A DNA stretch of 64,000 nt from Niebla homalea (lineage: Eukaryota > Ascomycota > Lecanoromycetes > Lecanorales > Ramalinaceae). Both the position numbers and the translations under genes were made by a program. Shown piece by piece: positions 20,901 through 33,290 of the stretch; the stretch's first letter is position 1; every line of letters starts with the position of its first letter. A model generated the notes under the pieces. That model ran no database searches. It had not been told where the DNA came from and saw only the letters and a program-made list of their open reading frames with translations. The DNA lies in NCBI GenBank assembly GCA_019925105.1, contig JAHGAU010000004.1:1674001-1738000 (forward strand), read 5' to 3'.

Positions 20901-21251
20901 CGTCCCTGCGTACCGTCCTCGTCCCTTTTACCCTTTATTTATTACCCTTTATAATAATATTTTTACGCGTTATATACGTCTTTTTATACGTATTTTATTA
21001 ATTATAAGTTTTTTATTCGATTTAAGGCCTTTTTATCTCATATTTATCGCGTTATTTATACGATTTATTACCGTTCTTATTAACCTAAACCGTTTACCCT
21101 TCCTTTCCTTTTACTTTTATTATTATTCCGCTTCCGTTTATTATATTTAAGGTATTGTCCTTATTATTACTTAAGCTATATACGCGTATATCGTTTCTGA
21201 CCTCTAGGGTCCCGTTGTTCGTCGCCATTTTCTCTCTACTTTTATCTTTTC
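14929..21251 (-). mobile_element. LINE E3, full length, nested in E2
   Basis: It is flanked by a 13-bp duplication TAATATATAATAT (14916-14928 and 21252-21264). The 3' end at the left has GATTGATTGATTG followed by TTTATACTACGGATCTAGC; the 5' end at the right has the start codon at 21228 (complement of GTTCGTCGCCAT) after a ~23-bp leader. The ORF1 N-terminus MATNNGTLEVRND is readable. Length is 6.32 kb including a 533-bp repeat insertion at 19965-20497, thus ~5.79 kb, matching its siblings. All frames are riddled with stops. E3 inserted into E2 after E2 had inserted into E1. Confidence 0.8.
19965..20497 (+). mobile_element. Dispersed ~530-bp repeat, copy 2 (inside LINE E3)
   Basis: It interrupts E3 in ORF1; comparison with E8 near 48980-49000 shows the uninterrupted sequence. 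It starts TGCAAATTTGTGAACC and ends GGTCGCAGATTTGCTG, forming imperfect terminal inverted repeats of about 15 bp whose differences are mainly C/T. Inside are GACCGCTCG (20381-20389) and its complement CGAGCGGTC (20430-20438), plus a CACTCCGAGTG palindrome near the left end. There is no ORF of its own. Exact ends are uncertain by about 3 bp. This copy shows that the family moved after E3 arrived. Confidence 0.75.
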
Positions 21252-24200
21252 TAATATATAATATATTAATACGTTTAAATATAATATAATATAATATATA
21301 AAAAGAAGTAATTAAAGTAATATTATTAATATTTAAATTTAAAGAAGTAAAGGACCTCAATATTATAGTAATATAAAAGTTACCATATAGCCCGTTTATA
21401 TATTCTTTATTTAACTTATATAAAGGGTTTTATTTAATATTTAAAGGAAATAAAATAACTTAAATATACTTCTTTATAAATAAGAAATTAAACATAAATA
21501 ATTAGAACGTTATTTATCATAATAGGAATTCATATACGCTCCGGATAACACGGGAAAGGAACGTAAAAAGCGACCTGAATATTTATAATTTACCGCCGGT
21601 TAATAGAATAAAAACTTTACGTTACCGTTATGTAAGGATATACTGGTAGTACCCGGTAAATATATATTATTAAAAGATTTTAACCTTTATTATAATAAAT
21701 AAAATAAAGGAAAACGTATAATTAATTATATTAAGTCGGAGGAATTATTAATATATTACCGTAACGTATAACTTGTTATTATTAATACCGTAAGGGACTA
21801 TAACGTAAAGGGACCGCGGGTTTAAAATAATAATCGACTTAACGTTCAATACGGAAAAGATCGTTAATATAATAATAACGTATAAATTACGAGAAAATTT
21901 AAAATATAATTTAAATTATATATTAATATAAATAACCTTAGATTAATCGGTTAACGTAATATTATTAAACTTAATAAAAAAGACGTAAAAACGGTTAAAG
22001 AAGTAAAAATACGTATAAAGGCAGAATAAATAATAATATAATTAACGGAACTTCCTTATTTTATTAATAAGGATTAAATCGATTTCTTTATAAAACGGAT
22101 AATAAGCGTGTTAAACGAAATAGTTAATATAATAATCTTAATAATAAAGCCGTCCTAAAGGGTTAAAGCTTATTAAAATAAGGAATATATAATAATAATT
22201 ATAAAGGTAAAAATATCAATTAAGTAAATTATTAAATATAAAAATTAAGAAATATTTACTTAATTTAAGGAAACCCAGGAAAATAAAAAGAAAATCATTA
22301 AAAAGGCTAAATAAATTTATTTTCGGTCAATAATTTATAACTCAATTATCTCCCCCCGTAAAATATAAAAACTGGTAAAATATAATAAAAAACAGAACGG
22401 AGAATCAAAATTTGATTTTAAATTCCCGTTTCTTAAGAGGCCCATAATATAATAATTAATACCTTTAACGGAAAAATTAAAAACTTTAAAAGGCTTTTTC
22501 CCTCCTTTATTAAATATTAATTTAACGGATATTAAAGGAGCTATATACTTTAAGTCAATAAATATTAATAAATAAATAACCTTCAAAATAATAATTAAAG
22601 CGATTAATAAATTAAAGCCTTTAAATTAAACGGAATCTTAAATAAGTTCCTATTAATAATAATATTGTTATTTAGGAAGGTTTCTATTTACCTATTTTAA
22701 GCCTATTTTAAGCCTACTTTAAGGTTAATTATTACTTCTATAAGTCTAAGGAGGTTAAAACGATTATCCTTAAAAAACCGGTTAAGCCGGATTACTTAAA
22801 GGTAAAAACTTATCAGCCGATTATATTCCTTTATACGTTAAGGAAAACTTTAAAAACGGTAATTATAAAGATCCTTAATAATTATACGGAAGAATATAGG
22901 CTTTTCTTTTAATTAATAAATAAACGTAAGGAAAAAATAATAATAAAGATAACTTTAAAAGGTCTGGTTAACGGCGTATATATAATATAAAACCATAAAA
23001 AAAGCAAATAATAAGCCTTTTTCTTATTAAATATTATGGGAGCCTTTAATAAGGTAAATTATTAAAGATTACTATATAATCTATAGAAAAAAAAGGATAT
23101 TATTTTTCTTTATAAAATAAATTAAAAGCTTTTTAAGTAATTAAATAATATTAATTAATTTAAAATAAAAGGTAAGCTTAATAAAGCCCGTTATAACTGG
23201 GATCCCTTAAGGGTTATCTATCTCCTTTATTCTGTTCTTATTCTTTAATAACCCGTTAATTAAAAAATTAATTAATTTAAAATAGAAAGTTTAAATTAAG
23301 GGTTTTATGAACGACATTCACTTATTAATTTATAATACTTTTATTTATATAAATTATTTGCTTATAAAGTCTATTTATAGTAAGTAAAAACGTATAAAGC
23401 TTAATTTATATTATATAAATATAAATTTATTTATATAATTAAAAGCTTAAAGCTATATAATATAATAGTTACGGTAAATTTAAGTAAAATCGCGATAAAA
23501 CCGGAAGTTAGTATTAAAGTCCTTAACCTTTAAGTTAACGGGAAACTTAATTAAAAGGATTATATAAAAAAGGTTTAAAGGAAGATAATTTCTTAAGAAA
23601 AAGGCTTTATATATCTTACGGCGTTAAAATAAAACGTTACTTTAGAAAAGGTCAATACCGTTTATTAAGCGGTAATAAAGTCGGTTATAATATATATAGC
23701 GGTTATAATATATATAGCGGTTATATATATAGCGGTTATATATATAGCGGTTATTTAATATATTCTTAAAGGTATGTTTAAATCATAAAAAAGATTTTAT
23801 TTAATATTTATAAAAGGTTTAAAACCGGTATTTAAGAATAGTTAATAGCGTATATAAAGTGACTTTTATCCCGGTATTAAAATATAAGGTTTTTATACCG
23901 TTAATTAAATAATCTTTTAATTAAGTAATCGCTTAAGTAAAAGTTAAGAAAAATATATACTTAATTACGATTATAAAAAACGGTGGATTTAATTAAACCT
24001 TAAGAAATCCCGGATAAAAAAGGGTAAAAGTAAAATATTTACCTTTTTTTGTTGAAATAAAGTTAAAATGGATTAGGAAGGAAATTAACTTAATTTATAT
24101 TTAAGAAATTAATCTAAATTCATATAAATTTATATTTAGTATAAGGGAGGCGGAAGTTAAAAGGGTTATAAGAATAAAAATAAAAGCAATTACCTTATGA

Positions 24201-25188
24201 ATTATATTATAATAAATTAAACGTTAATATAAATATAAACAATCGGTCCCTTAACGGCGACGGTACCCGGCCTTAAATAATAAAGAAATTACCAATAAGT
24301 ACCTCCGCCGTTACGGGATTATAAGGAAAGGTAATAACGCGTTAACAATTTAGCTTTAAACGGATAAAAACGGGTTAACGTATTTCCTTTTTATTACGTA
24401 CGTTAATAACCGGATAGACGCTAATTACGAATATAAATAAAGGAAGTAAAACGCGGCCTATACATTTATTTTATATTTATTACTTACGGAGCTTAGAACG
24501 GGATTAATTAAAAAGGCTGGGATAAACGATTACCGTAAAATATTCTCTATAAAATAAGGTATCCGGGCGGTTATAAGGCTTATAATATCTATAAGTTTAT
24601 TATTTTAATTCAGCCTTACCGGTAAAATAAACGAGGTCATTAAAGACCTTATAAAGAAGGCCCGTTACCGGCTAGGGAGGAAAAGGAAAGGTAAATACCG
24701 GCCACGGTAATTATATAAACCGGAAAATGTCTTTTATAATTAAAGAGATACGATAATAAATACCTATTAAAAGTCCTTAAAAAAACGGCCGCGAAAATAA
24801 GGTAAAAAGGTAATTATAATTAAAATAATAATAACGTATATACCGGTAAAAATATATAAAAACGTTATTTAAAAGGTTAATATAAAAGAAACTTATAAGA
24901 AAATAAAAAAGTAATAAATTTAAAGATAACCATTAAAAGAAACTTAATTATAGTATTATAAGCTTTCTTTAAAAAAGTATATAACTAAACTATTACTCTT
25001 TCAATAATTAAAAATACTTTTTATCCTTAAAAACGGAAATAAAAATTAAGTAAACGCCGGTTTTTTAATTTTATTATTAAAAATATTAGGCTTTTACAGT
25101 TATTAATAAGGCTATATAACCGACTTTTAAGGAACACCGGAATTAACTTAATTAAATCCGTAATATGGATCAATCAATCAATTAATTA
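21252..25188 (+). mobile_element. LINE E2, 3' part
   Basis: The sequence resumes E2 directly after the E3 duplication and follows the same order as 35200-38100 in E6. It ends in the family 3' end GGAACACCGGAATTAACTT, then ATCCGTAATATGGATCAATCAATCAATT, followed by the right 13-bp duplication. A run of five or so GGTTATA(TA)n units lies at about 23690-23755. No ORF remains. Confidence 0.7.
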
Positions 25189-25373
25189 ATATTAACCTTT
25201 CTTATATTATTTTAATATTAAGAGCCTTAAATCCCTATTAAGTATAGCCTTTTAATAACGTTTTTTTTATTCCGGGATCGATAATAAGATTTCTTAATAA
25301 GTTTTTTTATAATTTCGTTTATTTTATTAAATAAATCAAATTATCATAATAAATCCGTAAATAATATAAATTT
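25189..25373 (-). mobile_element. LINE E1, middle piece
   Basis: This short piece between E2 and E4 matches the order of E3 at about 15310-15490 (AATATT...GCCTTT...CCTATTAAGTATAG). It begins with the right duplication of E2 and ends with the left duplication of E4 (ATATAAATTT, 25364-25373). Confidence 0.6.
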
Positions 25374-28300
25374 GATTGATTGATTGATTGATTTATACTA
25401 CGGGTTTAGTTAAGCTAATTCCGGCGTTCCTTAATACGCGGCCTTTTAACCTTACTAATAACCGTAAAAACCTGATATTTATAACGTTAGGGTAAAAACC
25501 GGCGTTTATTAGGCCTTTACCCTTTATCCTTTAAGGTAAAGGATATTAATAACCGTTTAAAGAATAATAATTTATTCGTATATTTCCTATATTCTAATTC
25601 CCCCTAGAAAATCCGTAATATTACGACCGTATCCTTATAGGGGCTATTTTTAAACTTATTATTTTTCCGTTCCTTTATATATTTATATTACCTTAATTTT
25701 ATATAATATCTCTAGATAACCTTATTAATACTTACGCGTTTAATATATATCCCTTTTATATTATTATTACCGTTAACTTTTTTAAGGACTTCTAATAAAC
25801 GTTTATTATTATATTTTTATAGCTATAGAAAATATTTTCCGGTTTATATAATTAATATAACCGGTTTCCGCTCCTCTTTTTCTTTTTTAACTGGTAACGG
25901 GCCTTCTTTATAAGGTTTTTAGTAACTTTATTTATCTTTATAATAAGATTAAATTATAATAATAGTCCGGTAAATATTATAAATTTAACGGTTATCCGGA
26001 GATTTTACTTTATAAATAATATTTAACGGTAATTATAAGTATTAACTTTTATAATAAATTTTAATTTAACCTCCATAAATAAAGGATAAGAAATAAAGAC
26101 GTATTTAACGTCCTGCTTTTTTTATTTATATATATACTTAACGTTTATTTAACCTTTAGTATATATAATAAATAGGAAATAAATTAAACCGTTTTTATCC
26201 GTCCGGAGTTAAATCGTTAATACGTTATTATTTTTCCTTATAATATTATAGCGGCAGAGATATTTATTAATAATTTTTTTATCGTTAAAAGTTAAATAAC
26301 AATAACTTTAAAGTATAAAGTCTTTATATCTCCGTTAACGCTCGGTTTATTTTATTATAACTTATAAGGTAATCATTATAACCTTTATTCTTTAAATCCT
26401 TTTAATCTTGGTTTTTCTTATATTTAATGGGAGTTTATACCCGCTTAAACTAGCCTTTAAGATATTAATAAAATTAACCTTTTTCTCTATTTATTTTTAC
26501 TTTATCTTAATAGGAAAAAAGATAAATATTTTTAATTTATTCCCTTTAATTTTAAGCTTATTCAGATTCTAGCGGATCCGCCCGTTTCTTATTATCGTAA
26601 TTAAGTATATATATTTCTTTAACTTTACTTAAGCGATTATTTAATTTAATAAGATTTTAATTAACGGTATAAAGACTTTAAACTTTAATACCGGGATAAA
26701 AGTTACTTTATAAATATTATTAATTACTTTTAAATACCGATTCTAGACTTTCTATAATATTTAAATAAACTCTTTCTTATATCCCGGAGTACTTTTAGAT
26801 ATATATTAGATAGCCGTAACGTATATTATAATTAACTTTATTATAGCTTAGTAAATAATCCGGGTTTTCTATAACGTAACTTTTTATATTAATATAGTAA
26901 AATAAGTAAAGCCTTTTTCTTATAAAGTTATTTTCTTTTAGATTTTTCTTATATAATTTTTTTAATTAAATTTCTTATTTATTTAAAGGCTAAGGACTTT
27001 AATACTAATATCCGGCTTTATCGTAATTTTACTTAAGTTTATTATAATTATTATATCGTATAACTTTGGGCTTTTAATTATATAAATAAGTTTATACTTA
27101 TACGGTATAAATTAAGTTTTATAAGTTCTCGCTTAATAAAGATAGACTTTATAAGTTTATTTTAATTTTAAATAATTTATACGTATAGAAATGTTATAAA
27201 TTAAAAGGTAAATATTATTAATAAAGTTTTTAACTTGGATTTTTTTATTTTAATTTAATGAATTTTTTAATTAATAAACCGTTAAAGAATAAAAATAATA
27301 TAGGAAAAATAAATAATTTTTAAAGAATCCCCGTTATAACGGGCTTTATTAATTTTATTTTTTATCTTAGGTTAATTAATATAATTTAATTATTTAAGAA
27401 ATTCTTTATTTACTTAATTAAGAAAAGTAATATCCCCTTCTATTTTAAGTTATATAATAGCCTTTAATAATTTATTTTATTAAAAATATTTATAATATTA
27501 AAAAAAAAAAAAGACTTATAATATACTTCTTCCCGTAACCTTATACCGTATATTTGCCGTTAATTAGTCCTTTAAGGGCTATTTCTATTAACCGACTTTT
27601 TTTATTTTTATTTATTAATCGGAGAGAAATCTATAATTTTTATTTAGTTATTAAGGATCCTTATTATTACCGTTTTTAAGGTTTTTTTAACGTATATAAG
27701 AGTATAATAGGTTTATAAAATTTTACTTTAGAATAATCCAGCTTAATAAATTTCTTAAGGATAATTGTTTTTATTTCCTTAAACTTATGTAAATGATAAC
27801 CGACGTTAAAATATACTTAAAAAAGGTAAATAAAGATTTTTTTAAAAGGTAAAACTATTATTACTAAGAATCTATTAAGAATCCCATTCGGTTTTAAGGC
27901 TTTATCCTTCTTTAATTTATTAATTATTTTGGTTATTATATTTTATATTATTATTTTATTTATTAATACGGGGTTAAAGTATAAAGCGCCGTTAATATTA
28001 TTTAAGTTAATTTTTAACGGAAGGGGGAAAAATACTCCTTTAAGGACCTTAATTTTACTATTAAAGGTATTAATTAATATATTATTAAGTTTCTTAAAAA
28101 ACGGGAATTTAAGGATAAACTTTAATTTCCTATTTTATTTTCTATTATATTTTATTAACTTTTAAATACCACGAAGTAAAATCATTAAGTTATATATTAT
28201 AAACTGAAAGTATATTTATTTAATTTTTTTAATAATCCTCTCCTTTTTTTTTTAAGTAACCCTTAATTAATTAAGTATTTTTTGGTTCTTATATTTAAAA

Positions 28301-31183
28301 GTTTATTTAATTAACTTTTTCGCCTTTATAATTACGGTTATATATCCTTTATTTTAATAAATTTTAATTATTTAAGAGGGTTTTATTATTAAGATAATCT
28401 TATTAATTATTTCGTTTAATACCTTTATTATTTACTTTATAAAGAGGTCGATCCGGTCTTTATTATTTAATTAAAGGAGGTCCATAAATTATATTATTAT
28501 TTCCTTCGTTTTTATATAAACCTTTATTTTTTTAATTGTTTTTTACGCTTTTTTTACCGGTAATAATATAATCATATTAATGGTTTAATTTAAGGTTATT
28601 TATATTAATATATAATCCGAGTTATATTTTAAGTCTTTTTATAATTTATATATTACGACCACGCCGGCAATTTTTTCCGTATTAAAGGTTAAATTAATTA
28701 TTATTTTAAACTTATAATTTTTTTACGTAATAATCCCTTATAATATTAATAATAAGAAATTAACTTAAGCAATAATTATTAATAAATTATTTAATTTAAT
28801 ATAATTTATTATATACTTTTTTTCATTTTATATATAATAATATAGGTTAAAGTCTTTAAGTAATATATATTTACTTAAAATAATTAAGACTTTTTTAAGT
28901 AACGGTATTATAAAAAATCCTTTTTTATTAACCGGCGGCGGGTTATATACGTTATAAATATTAAAATTATCCTTTAAGTCCTTTTCTTTTATAATATAAA
29001 GTATATAAAGGTTTTTATTATAATAAATAATATTTTAATTATTTACGTTAAATTACTTATTTATAAAGAAGTATATTCTGGTCGTTTTATCCCCCTTAAA
29101 GGTTAAATAAAACCTTTTCTCCGGATTAATAAATAAATATATATATAAGTTAAACGGTAATTCCTATATTATTATAACGTTAATATCTTTAACTTTTTTA
29201 AACTTAAATATTAATATTATAACTTTAATTCCCTTATTATAAACGTTATATTATATTACTTTTAAAAACGTTAATATATTATATATTAACCTTTATAAAG
29301 GTTCCCTTTTTTATATCCGTTTAAATTATAAACTTTTTATTAAAGCCAAATGTTTTTTAACTTAATATTTTCCCGGCTATTATTAAAGACGTAAGATAAT
29401 TAACTTTTAAGGTTAAGATTATAAGGAGTTTTCTTTTCTTTATTATTATTTATCCTTTATTATTTAATTAATTAAGCTTACGTTTTAAGGCTATTTTTAA
29501 TTAACCTATTAAATTAATTTTATACGTATTATACCGTTAGATTTTCACGGTTATCCGGGTCTTTTTACGTTTAATTTCTTTAGCTCTTATTATATACTTA
29601 GAATCTTATATTAGGTATCCCTCCTTATTATACGTAATATATTTAAGCGTATCCTTTATAAGCCCCTTAATTATTAACTTTATATATTTATAAATATTAT
29701 AGCCCTTAATATAAACCGTATATTTCGTAATATTAAGGTATTTTATAATAATATATCCATAATTTTAATACTTAAAATATTAATAAATATTAACCGCTTT
29801 ATCTTATAATTAAATTATTTTAAGAAATCTTTTTTTAATAATCTTTTTATTTAAAATATTATTATATATTTTTATTAACGTTACGCTTAATATAACGGTA
29901 GAATATTTCTTTATATATTTTAAGGAATTAAGGCTTTTTATTACCGGCGGAAGCCTATAATTAATAATCTTAAATTCTGGGTAAAGAACCGTATTTTCCT
30001 TTTTTATATTCCTTAATATAGTCTTTCTTTTAACTTTTTTAAAACGTAATAGGTATATTTTATTTATTATAATAATAAATAATTATCTTAAAACCTTAAT
30101 TAACTTATACTTTCTTTTATTAACTTAAGTTTTAGATTTCTTTAAGCTTTTTTTTTCGTTTTTAAAGATATTATATTAAGGAAAATATCCTTACTTTATA
30201 GTTTATATATTATAATAATTTATTTTATTAATAATTCCGTTATTACCTTAAAAGTTTTTATTAATTATAATAAGTTTATTTTTATTACCGTATTCTTCTC
30301 CTCGTTATTAAATAAACGGACCGTTATTATTTTTACTTTTTTAATATAATCGTTTTTTCTTTTATTATCTTTTTATTTTCTGCTATAGGTACCCTTTTTA
30401 TTACCTTTATTATTTAGCTTTTTCTTATTTAAAAGGCCGCTACCTTTATATTTTCACCTTATATATTTAACCTTAGGCCGCCGTCTTTACCCTTTATTAA
30501 CGCTTTTACTCCCGCCCCTTAAGAGCCCCGTAAATACTCCGTTTCCCTTAACTTTACCCCTATTTTTATATAGAAATCCCTTACGTTTTTTAATTTAATT
30601 TATAGTATCGGTTAGGTTTTTAACGTAATATCCTTCTACTTTATTATAAGGAGTTTTTTTAAGGCCTTTATCGTTTCCTTTACCGTTTTCTTGCTTTCCT
30701 TTATCGGGCAATATATTATTTCCGCCTTTTACCTTTAATCCCTTATAATCTTATCCTCCTTACTAGCTTTATTTCCCTTTTATATACCCTTAATAATACT
30801 TTTACCGTAATTTTCCCACCTTTTTCCCCCGCTCGTACCCTTCGTTACCAGTACCGTACCGGTTTTCCCACCCCCTTATTTATTTATTATCTCCGTATTA
30901 TTATTACGCGTTTTACGCGCTTTAATACGCGTATTTTATTAACCTTAATTCCCTTATTTATTTTAAGCGTTATCCGGCTTATTATTATTATATTATCCGT
31001 ACGTATCGTTATTATTTCTATTAATATAAGTTATTTACCCGTTTACTACCTTATTCTTAACCATTACGTTATTTCTATTTATCGCACTTAATATACTCCC
31101 CTCACTGTCGCTAGAGCTATGTACATATGCATCGTTTTGGACCTCTGGGGTCCCTTTGTTCGTCGCCATCCTAATCATCAGTC
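25374..31183 (-). mobile_element. LINE E4, full length, nested in E1
   Basis: It is flanked by the 10-bp duplication ATATAAATTT (25364-25373 and 31184-31193). The 3' end has five GATT units followed by TTTATACTACGGGTTTAG; the start codon lies at 31169. The 5' coding end is spared more than the rest: MATNKGTPEVQND and following residues can be read on the minus strand. Length is 5.81 kb. Frames are closed throughout by transition-type stops. Confidence 0.8.
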
Positions 31184-31353
31184 ATATAAATTTAACGGCC
31201 GCTTGAATATCCTTTTTCATAATTAACATTTAATAATAATCGTTAAATCCCGCTTTCTTAACTAATTTTATTTTAATCCCCGTAAATAATAAATAAAAGA
31301 TAAGTATATATATAATATCCTACTTCCTTTACCCGTATTTATACTTAATATCT
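31184..31353 (-). mobile_element. LINE E1, third piece
   Basis: It resumes E1 after E4 and follows the order of E3 at about 15487-15660. It ends where the 3' tail of E5 begins. Beyond this point E1 was not traced, so it is probably 5'-truncated near here. Confidence 0.5.
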
Positions 31354-32090
31354 GATTGATTAATTGATTTATACTACGGATTTAATTAAGTTAACTCTGC
31401 CGTTCTTTAATAGTTAATTATTAAGCCTTATTAATAACCGTAAAAACCTAGTTTCTATACTATTAAGATTAAAAAACCGGCGTTTATTTAACCTTAACTT
31501 TTATTTATAAGGATAAAAAACCTTTTTAATTATTTAAAGAATAATAATTCATTTCTATACTTTTTTAAAGAAAATTTATTATATTACGATTAAATTCGCT
31601 TAAAGGTTACCTTTAAACTTATCATTTTTCTGTTTTTTTTAAGTTTACTTTATAACAACTTTCTAAATAATACCTTTAAATACTTTTATTAATATATACG
31701 TTTTATTATCTTAATTATAATTATTTTCCTACTTTATTATTATAGCCGTCTTTTTTAGGGACTTTTAATAAATATATATTATTGTATCTCTTTAATTAGA
31801 AAAGATACTCTCCGGTTTATATACTTATCGTAGCCGGTATTCACCTTTCCTTTTCCTCCCTGGCCGGCAGCGGGCCTTCTCTATAAGGTCTTCGGCGACC
31901 TCGTCCATTTCACCGGCAAGGCTGAACTGGAGCAACAAGCCTGTAGACACATAGTTAGTATCTATTTAACTACCGGGTACCTTTTTTACGCCGGGTGGGA
32001 GTTCATACGTACCTACACCGGCCTCCTGGATACCAGTAAGGTCGATCTCCTTTTTGGCTTATTCTAGCTTTGTTTCGGTAGGGTGGGTGG
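31354..32090 (-). mobile_element. LINE E5, 5'-truncated and partly spared from RIP
   Basis: It starts with the family 3' end (GATTGATTAATTGATTTATACTACGG). The first ~480 bp are AT-rich, but 31850 to about 32090 has nearly normal composition. On the minus strand 31944-31834 a readable C-terminal segment remains, including FSLAGEMDEVAEDLIEKAR and a CRPGRKRKG tail before the stop. Other copies carry the same stretch in mutated form (for example E2 at 24610-24710). The 5' limit is uncertain. Confidence 0.6.
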
Positions 32091-33278
32091 GTATCTCCTT
32101 TTATCCTTTAACTTATTAAAGTAAATGTTATTAATAATTAAAAGAAAACATAGGATATAAAACTATTATAATTAAAACTATTAATTATACTGAAAAAGCA
32201 AAGACTTAATCGGAAGAAGGGTTAATATATTTACCTCTAAAGTATTTTCTTATAAACTATATAGTAAGTAAGTATAAATAATTAGCTTATTTATTAACTT
32301 ATTTTTATTAAGGAATTACTCTTTAAAGCTGAAAGTTATTAACGATTAATAGTATATTGACCTATTAATAAATTAATCCGTTATTACGTACCGGTATATA
32401 CGGTAAACGGGTACCTATTATATACGGTTATTAAAAAGGGTTATTATAACGGTAACGAACTTTATTAACAACTAATAAATAAGCTTTTATTTCGTTACAA
32501 TACATACCTTACCGTAAATAATATAATTTATATAAATAACGTTAATATCTAGTTTTTACCTTAAATTAAAAAAGCTATAAAAGTTAAAAATTATATTATT
32601 AAAATTTATTATTATACTCGCTTAATCATACCCTGATTAAGGTTACAGGGTATTAAAGGCTTAAATAAAAATTATTTTTAAAAGTTATAACTATTTTATA
32701 AATAAGACTTCAGAGGATTCCTTAAGTTTACGGTAAAGAATAATGAATATAATTGTCTTATTACTTAATATTTCTATTATGATATAATAGGTTACCGATT
32801 AAAAAGTAATTATAAAACTTTACTATATAGATTATAATAATATTAGGATAAAATTCTCATATTAAATTGAAAAAGTATATTATAATAAATATATATCTTT
32901 TACGTTTTACTTTATATTTTATATTCTATATTATTTATTGTATATTCCGTTTAAATATTATTTTTTAAAGTCTATTTATAATTTTGTTTTAAGCTTTTTT
33001 ATTCCGCTTATATTATTTTATGTTAATTATCTGTATATATAATTTATAAATATTACGTTAATATAATTTAAATTCGGAGATATTCTTATAAAACCGGGTT
33101 TTAAACTTATCCGGAATATTTACTTATAAGTTAAGCTTATAAATATCCGATTAATAGTTAAATATACCTTTTAATTTATTAAAGCTTTAAATATATATAT
33201 GATACTTCCTTTTTATATTTAAATAAGTTTAACGTTTCTTTATATATTATCGCTTTTTTATTTTTAAAAGGCCTTTTA
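32091..33278. other. AT-rich DNA, no identified element
   Basis: The composition is RIP-like, but I could not align it to the LINE family or to the ~530-bp repeat. Together with 50748-51813 it formed one continuous stretch before E6 inserted, so it may be the remains of another mutated repeat. Confidence 0.4.
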
Positions 33279-33290
33279 TATTAGTTTTTC

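Noticed and set aside
31345..31963. A 9-bp target duplication (TTAATATCT / TTAGTATCT) bounding E5 at 31954
   Set aside because: The two copies differ by one base, and the sequence beyond 31963 can still be aligned loosely to the LINE (for example ...GGTACCTTTTTTA... with E7), so the 5' end of E5 is probably further right.
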